A DNA stretch of 12,388 nucleotides from Micromonosporaceae bacterium (GTDB lineage Bacteria > Actinomycetota > Actinomycetes > Mycobacteriales > Micromonosporaceae). Shown here one piece after another: positions 9,081 to 12,388 of the stretch. The stretch spans positions 1-12,388 of the forward strand of contig JADGGF010000075.1 in the NCBI GenBank assembly GCA_019690055.1, written 5' to 3'. The translations under genes and the position numbers were made by a program. The notes beneath the pieces were generated by a model. That model saw nothing but the letters and a program-made list of their open reading frames with translations, made no database searches and had not been told where the DNA came from. The first letter of the stretch is position 1, and every line of letters begins with the position of its first letter.

Positions 9081-10148
9081 GTGTCGAGAAGAAACCGCGC
9101 CTTGGCGACGATCAGTGCGATCGCCAGCGTCGCCATGCTCGCTGCCTGTTCTGGCGAAACGACGCCGACCGACCCCGATGGCCCCGTAACACTGACGTTC
9201 GTCGCCTACGGCGGTGTCGGCCAGGACGCGATGATCAAGTACTACCAGGAGCCGTACACCGCGGCCAACCCGAACGTCACATTCATCAATACGTCACCTC
9301 CGGACGTCGCCCAGGTGAAGGCACAGGTGGAGAGCGGCTCCGTCGTGTGGGACGTGGTCGCCGTCGCGCCCGCGGCGGCCACCCAGAACTGCGGGACGCT
9401 CTTCGAGCGCCTCGACCTCTCCAGCGTCGACCAGACGAACCTCGTCCCCCAGACGGTCGGGGAGTGCTACATCGGCAACTTCATCAACGCCACTCCATTC
9501 GCGTACCGTACGGACGCGTTCCCGGACCCGGACAAGGCGCCGAAGACGATCAAGGACTTCTTCGACGTCGAGAAGTTCCCGGGTCAGCGCGGCATCCTTA
9601 CCAACCTGCAGAACGGCATCCTCGAGTACCCGCTGCTGGCCGATGGCGTGTCGCCGGAGAACCTGTACCCGCTGGACGTGGACCGGTCGCTGGCGAAGCT
9701 CGAGACGATCCGCGACGTGACGACGTTCGCGCCCAACGTAGGCGCGCTGCAGCAGGCGGTCAGCGCCAAGCAGGTCGACCTGTTCCTGCTGGCCGACTCG
9801 CGGCTCGTTCCCCTGATGGACGAGGGTATGGACATCACGATCGTCTGGGACGTGACGGTTACTTCGATCAATGCCTTCGCGGTGCCGAAGGGGTCGCCGA
9901 ACGCGAAGGCCGCCGAGCGCTTCCTCGCCACGGCGGTGGTGGATCCCGAGGCGGTCGCCGGCATCACCGAGACGCTCGGCACGGCGCCAGTGAACCTGGC
10001 CGCGCCGTTGAACCTGTCGGAGAACGCGAAGAAGGTCGAGGTGTACGGACCGGTCAACACCGGCAAGACCGTGCTCCAGGACATCGAGTGGTACGCCCAG
10101 AACTTCAACGAGGTCACGACGAAGCTCACTAATTGGCTGGTGGGCTGA
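9081..10148 (+). CDS. Lipoprotein solute-binding protein of an ABC transporter (PotD-like)
   Basis: The product is 355 residues from GTG 9081. SRRNRALATISAIASVAMLAAC is a lipoprotein signal peptide with lipobox LAAC (C23), so the mature protein is anchored on the outer face of the membrane. The mature part begins with a Thr/Pro/Asp linker and LTFVAYGGVGQDAM, then NPNVTFINTSPPDVAQVKAQ, the WDVV strand, the NATPFAYRTDAFPD segment, and AVPKGSPNAKAAERFL. This arrangement is typical of family-1/PotD-type binding proteins for polyamines, small organic acids and related solutes. The ligand cannot be read from sequence. GAAGGAAG (9065-9072) sets the start. A GTG at 9072 lies inside that site. It follows the hydrolase pair after a 198-bp AC-rich gap and precedes an IclR gene. 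No permease or ATPase gene is adjacent, so it either works with components elsewhere or is an orphan. Confidence 0.9.
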   Translation: MSRRNRALATISAIASVAMLAACSGETTPTDPDGPVTLTFVAYGGVGQDAMIKYYQEPYTAANPNVTFINTSPPDVAQVKAQVESGSVVWDVVAVAPAAATQNCGTLFERLDLSSVDQTNLVPQTVGECYIGNFINATPFAYRTDAFPDPDKAPKTIKDFFDVEKFPGQRGILTNLQNGILEYPLLADGVSPENLYPLDVDRSLAKLETIRDVTTFAPNVGALQQAVSAKQVDLFLLADSRLVPLMDEGMDITIVWDVTVTSINAFAVPKGSPNAKAAERFLATAVVDPEAVAGITETLGTAPVNLAAPLNLSENAKKVEVYGPVNTGKTVLQDIEWYAQNFNEVTTKLTNWLVG

Positions 10149-10162
10149 GGTCCGGGCCTGGG

Positions 10163-10193
10163 TTGGCATTTCGTCCGCGATGTGAAATACGAT
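10163..10193 (+). promoter_or_regulatory. Promoter and possible autoregulatory inverted repeat of the IclR gene
   Basis: TTGGCA (10163-10168) and TACGAT (10188-10193) form a promoter with a rather long 19-bp spacer. The expected start coincides with ATG 10200, which would give a leaderless mRNA. ATTTC (10168-10172) and GAAAT (10184-10188) form a 5-bp inverted repeat between the two boxes, a fitting place for autorepression. Confidence 0.5.
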
Positions 10194-10199
10194 TCGGGC

Positions 10200-10958
10200 A
10201 TGGCGAACTCTGAGCAGGCGGAGGGCACGAGTGCCGACATCAGGGCGGTGGCGCGCGTTGGCCAGATCTGTGCCCTGTTCGGCCCTCGGGTCATCGAGCT
10301 CACCGCCGCGGAGGTCGCCGAGCGCACCGGCCTGAACCGCACTACGGCGTACCGCTACTGCTCGTCGATGGTTGCCGCCGGCATCCTCGACCGTGGTAGC
10401 CGACGGGGAACCTTCGTGCTCGGCGGTCTGATGCTCGAGCTGGGGGCCCTCGCCCTGGGACGCCAGCGCATCGTGGAGATCGCCCGCCCACACCTGCGGA
10501 AGCTGAGCGCCGCCGTCCGGATGACGGCGGTGCTCGGCGTCCGTGGTTCCCAAGGGCCCGTGGTCGCCCTCGTCGAGGAGGACACGAGCCACCCGGTCGT
10601 GCTGACGGTGCACGTCGGCACGAAGCTCGACGCCAGCGCGGCGCAGACCATCCTGCTGCTCGCCTACTCCGACCAGGCCACCATGGACCTGATCGCGGGC
10701 GACCTGTCACCCGCGGAGCGGGCGCGCCTGGAGGCGGAGGTCAACACCGCGCGGCAGCGGGGGTTCAGCTTCGTGCGGCACCGGGGCGGGTCCTTCGGGC
10801 TCGCCGCCCCGGTGTTCGATGAGAAAGGGCTGTGCGCCACCGTCGCGGTGCTGGGTGCCGGCGACGTCACTGACCTGTCCGGTCCGCTCGACCAGCTCAT
10901 GGCCACCGCCGCCGCGCTGACCGACGAGCTCGGCGGTGAGCCCGTCTCCACCGCCTGA
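10200..10958 (+). CDS. IclR family transcriptional regulator
   Basis: The product is 252 residues. An N-terminal winged helix-turn-helix lies at about residues 15-70 (LTAAEVAERTGLNRTTAYRYCSSMVAAGILDR). The IclR effector domain follows at about 85-245 with the linker helix IVEIARPHLRKLSAAV, the HVGTKLDASAAQTILLLAYS region and the RGGSFGLAAPVFDEKGLCATVAVLG signature. IclR proteins are usually repressors, less often activators, of small catabolic operons and bind a small effector, often a pathway substrate. Position after the hydrolase and binding-protein genes suggests it controls them, possibly through the TGAAC/GTTCA repeat at 6887-6901. ATG 10200 lies 6 bp after a TACGAT box, without a Shine-Dalgarno sequence, so a leaderless start is likely. 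A GTG at 10182 is in frame but falls inside the promoter. Confidence 0.93.
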   Translation: MANSEQAEGTSADIRAVARVGQICALFGPRVIELTAAEVAERTGLNRTTAYRYCSSMVAAGILDRGSRRGTFVLGGLMLELGALALGRQRIVEIARPHLRKLSAAVRMTAVLGVRGSQGPVVALVEEDTSHPVVLTVHVGTKLDASAAQTILLLAYSDQATMDLIAGDLSPAERARLEAEVNTARQRGFSFVRHRGGSFGLAAPVFDEKGLCATVAVLGAGDVTDLSGPLDQLMATAAALTDELGGEPVSTA

Positions 10959-10979
10959 GTCCGCGTAGCGCGGCGACTC
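10957..10979 (+). terminator. Hairpin directly after the IclR gene
   Basis: GAGTCCGCG (10957-10965), loop TAG, then CGCG, a 2-nt bulge, and GACTC (10975-10979). It overlaps the stop codon. It has no T-tract. A further CCGGCCA/TGGCCGG-type hairpin lies at about 11024-11045. Confidence 0.45.
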
Positions 10980-11081
10980 GGGCCGGTCCTCCTTGGCCGG
11001 GCCAGGTACCTGTGCCGACGCCGGCCAGCCGGGCCTTGGCCGGCCCGCGTTCGCGTGTTCCGTCCATACAGCTCGCTCAGT

Positions 11082-11116
11082 CGTACGGACCTCGGACCGT
11101 ACGGCCAGTCGGCCGT
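11082..11116. other. Two adjoining inverted repeats in the IclR/NTF2 intergenic region
   Basis: CGTACGG (11082-11088) pairs with CCGTACG (11097-11103). Overlapping it, ACGGCC (11101-11106) pairs with GGCCGT (11111-11116) around a 4-nt loop. The two structures are mutually exclusive over three bases. They could be a terminator or a protein-binding site. The role is not visible. Confidence 0.4.
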
Positions 11117-11154
11117 GCGGACCGCCCGGTGGTACCGCCGCAGCAGCGCCTTCG

Positions 11155-11210
11155 TGTCAGGAGGGCGTCCTTCCTAGGCAAAAAGCGACAAGAGGGCGTC
11201 CTTCCTGACA
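11155..11210. repeat. 56-bp element with terminal inverted repeats and an internal 15-bp direct repeat
   Basis: The ends are TGTCAGGA (11155-11162) and its perfect complement TCCTGACA (11203-11210). Inside, GAGGGCGTCCTTCCT occurs twice, at 11161-11175 and 11192-11206, 31 bp apart. An A-run (GCAAAAAGCG) sits between. It resembles a short palindromic intergenic repeat or miniature mobile element. Whether it is dispersed in the genome cannot be seen here. Confidence 0.6.
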
Positions 11211-11284
11211 TTGGCGGCGGGCGGGTGGCAGACGCCCGGTCCCGCCCAGTGAGGCCGCGGCGGGCAGCAAGGTTCAGATGGTGC

Positions 11285-11320
11285 ACATGTCTTGCATATT
11301 TCGAACATGTCTCGTACGGT
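11285..11320 (+). promoter_or_regulatory. Promoter with two ACATGTCTYG boxes upstream of the NTF2-like gene
   Basis: TTGCAT (11292-11297) and TACGGT (11315-11320) are 17 bp apart, a good sigma70-like promoter with a start expected near 11327 and a leader of about 100 nt. ACATGTCTTG (11285-11294) and ACATGTCTCG (11305-11314) are direct repeats 20 bp apart, two helical turns, one over the -35 and one in the spacer. Binding there would repress. The regulator is unknown. Confidence 0.6.
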
Positions 11321-11426
11321 CACCGACATCGCGCTCCATGACCCGGGACGGAGGCGAGTGCAGATATCCCCCTACCCGCGCGGAAGAGGGAATCCCGCCG
11401 AGACAATGACGGATAGGGATGTGATG

Positions 11427-12388
11427 ATGAAACGTCTATTAGGGACAGCGACCGCGTTGCTCGTAGCAGCGGGCGTGACGGTCGCGGTGCAGGCAACCGG
11501 GGTGGCAAGTCCCCCAGCGGTCACGCTGGACACCCTGGCCCGTGACATCGAACGAGTTGAGTCGCTGCGTGAGGTCAAGGACGTGCAGCGAACCTACGCC
11601 CACCTGGCCCAGTTCGGGCGGTGGGACGAGATGGCGGCGTTGTTCGCCCAGGGCGGCACGCTGCAGTGGGGGAGCCAGGTCGTGACCGGTCACGAGAACA
11701 TCCGGTCATGGTTGGAGGCCGAAGCGGGGGCGATGAACGGCGTCAACCCGGGCTCCCTGCACACCAACGTGATCGACCAACCCCTCGTCACGCTCTCCGC
11801 CGACGGGCGCAGCGCGAAGGGCCGGTGGTCCGGCATCCGGTTCCTCGGCGACGGCCAGGGCCAGGCGCGCATCGACGGTGGCATCTACGAGAACGAGTAC
11901 GTGCTCGAGAACGGCGAGTGGAAGATCTCGCTGCTGCGGTACTACCCGCTCTACGAGGGTGCCTACGCGACCGGGTTCCGGACCATCAACAACCAGCCGG
12001 TCCCGGTCGTGCCCTACCACTTCACCGTCGACGAGACGGGAGTGCCGATCCCCGAGCCGACCGGCCCGGCGCCGAAGACCACCTTCAACGCCAAGGAGCT
12101 GGCCGACCGGATCGAGCTGCTCAACGACGAGGACTCCGTCCGTAACCTCCAGCACCAGTACGGCTACTACGTCGACCGTCGGATGTGGACGGACGTGGTC
12201 GACCTGTTCGCCAACGGCGCCAAGGTGGTCATCGACGGCGTGGGCGAATTCCACGGTCAGCAGGGCGTGCGGGCGGCCATGGAGCGGATGGGTCCCGAGG
12301 GCCTGACGCAGGGCATCCTCAACGACCGGCCCATCTTCGACACGATCGTCGAGGTCAAGCCCAACGGCGAGCAGGCGACCGCGCGGGG
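11427..12388 (+). CDS. Exported protein with two tandem NTF2/SnoaL-like domains (3' partial)
   Basis: The frame runs open to the window end, giving 320 residues. MKRLLGTATALLVAAGVTVAVQATGVA is a Sec-type signal peptide with likely cleavage after A27, and with no lipobox cysteine. Domain 1 (about residues 45-165) contains EVKDVQRTYAHLAQFGRWDEMAALFAQGG, ENIRSWLEAEAG, GRWSGIRFLGDG and ENGEWKISLLRYYPLY. Domain 2 (from about 215) repeats the start of the pattern: SVRNLQHQYGYYVDRRMWTDVVDLFANG and GQQGVRAAMERMGPEG. Both match the SnoaL_4/NTF2-like fold (alpha+beta barrel binding small ligands, sometimes dehydratases or isomerases). Export is unusual for this fold. Codons 4 and 5 are the rare CTA and TTA. 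ATG 11427 is chosen because AGGGA (11415-11419) lies 7 bp upstream. ATGs at 11424 and 11406 and GTGs at 11421 and 11358 are in frame too. Confidence 0.82.
   Translation, partial: MKRLLGTATALLVAAGVTVAVQATGVASPPAVTLDTLARDIERVESLREVKDVQRTYAHLAQFGRWDEMAALFAQGGTLQWGSQVVTGHENIRSWLEAEAGAMNGVNPGSLHTNVIDQPLVTLSADGRSAKGRWSGIRFLGDGQGQARIDGGIYENEYVLENGEWKISLLRYYPLYEGAYATGFRTINNQPVPVVPYHFTVDETGVPIPEPTGPAPKTTFNAKELADRIELLNDEDSVRNLQHQYGYYVDRRMWTDVVDLFANGAKVVIDGVGEFHGQQGVRAAMERMGPEGLTQGILNDRPIFDTIVEVKPNGEQATAR

Noticed and set aside
8801..9136. Minus-strand frame across the AC-rich stretch, reading as Val/Gly-rich repeats
   Set aside because: The repeats follow from the GTT/GGT complement of CAA/ACC. It overlaps both flanking genes and lacks a recognisable start signal or family.
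9294..10613. Minus-strand open frame of 439 codons
   Set aside because: It is antisense to both the binding protein and the IclR gene, and its Arg/His/Asp-rich translation matches no family known to me.
11621..12145. Plus-strand open frame of 174 codons
   Set aside because: It is an out-of-frame shadow of the exported NTF2-like gene, whose own frame shows the domain motifs and signal peptide.

Overview
This window is very GC-rich, with strongly GC-biased third codon positions, long antisense open frames, GTG starts and leaderless-looking starts. That points to an actinobacterium. A Micromonosporaceae-like or related soil genome is plausible, but nothing here fixes the genus.

Layout. (1) Positions 2-3319 hold the 3' part of a large STAND-type NTPase with one transmembrane helix and fourteen WD40 blades. 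(2) Positions 3314-3633 hold almost no recognisable coding sequence but are dense in short tandem repeats (16 bp x3, 11 bp x4, 18 bp x3) and a long nested hairpin. They lie in front of a roughly 59-residue membrane protein (3706-3885). (3) At 3786-5960 a WYL-domain regulator (minus strand) is divergent from an NmrA-like NAD(P)-binding protein. A broken piece of a second, closely related WYL regulator lies downstream of the reductase. (4) An ester-cyclase/SnoaL-like protein (5985-6407) follows, probably leaderless, and then about 450 bp without a recognised gene.

(5) Positions 6859-10958 look like a small catabolic and uptake module. A clear promoter with an inverted repeat over the start site leads into a DUF6282 metal-dependent hydrolase-like gene, translationally coupled by ATGA to a cyclase-family (kynurenine-formamidase-like) hydrolase. 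Next comes an unusual G-poor, CAA/ACC-rich 180-bp stretch, a lipoprotein solute-binding protein of the PotD type, and an IclR regulator. The substrate is unknown. The simplest reading is that the lipoprotein captures a small molecule, the two hydrolases process it, and the IclR protein controls the set. No permease or ATPase of the transporter is in the window. (6) Positions 10959-11426 are intergenic with hairpins, a 56-bp repeat element and a good promoter carrying two 20-bp-spaced ACATGTCTYG boxes. (7) From 11427 to the window end is an exported protein with two tandem NTF2/SnoaL-like domains, cut by the window.

The best candidates for something undescribed are the repeat-rich leader at 3396-3563, the DUF6282-cyclase-binding protein-IclR module, and the AC-rich leader of the binding protein. 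All functional statements rest on motif recognition by eye; no searches were run.
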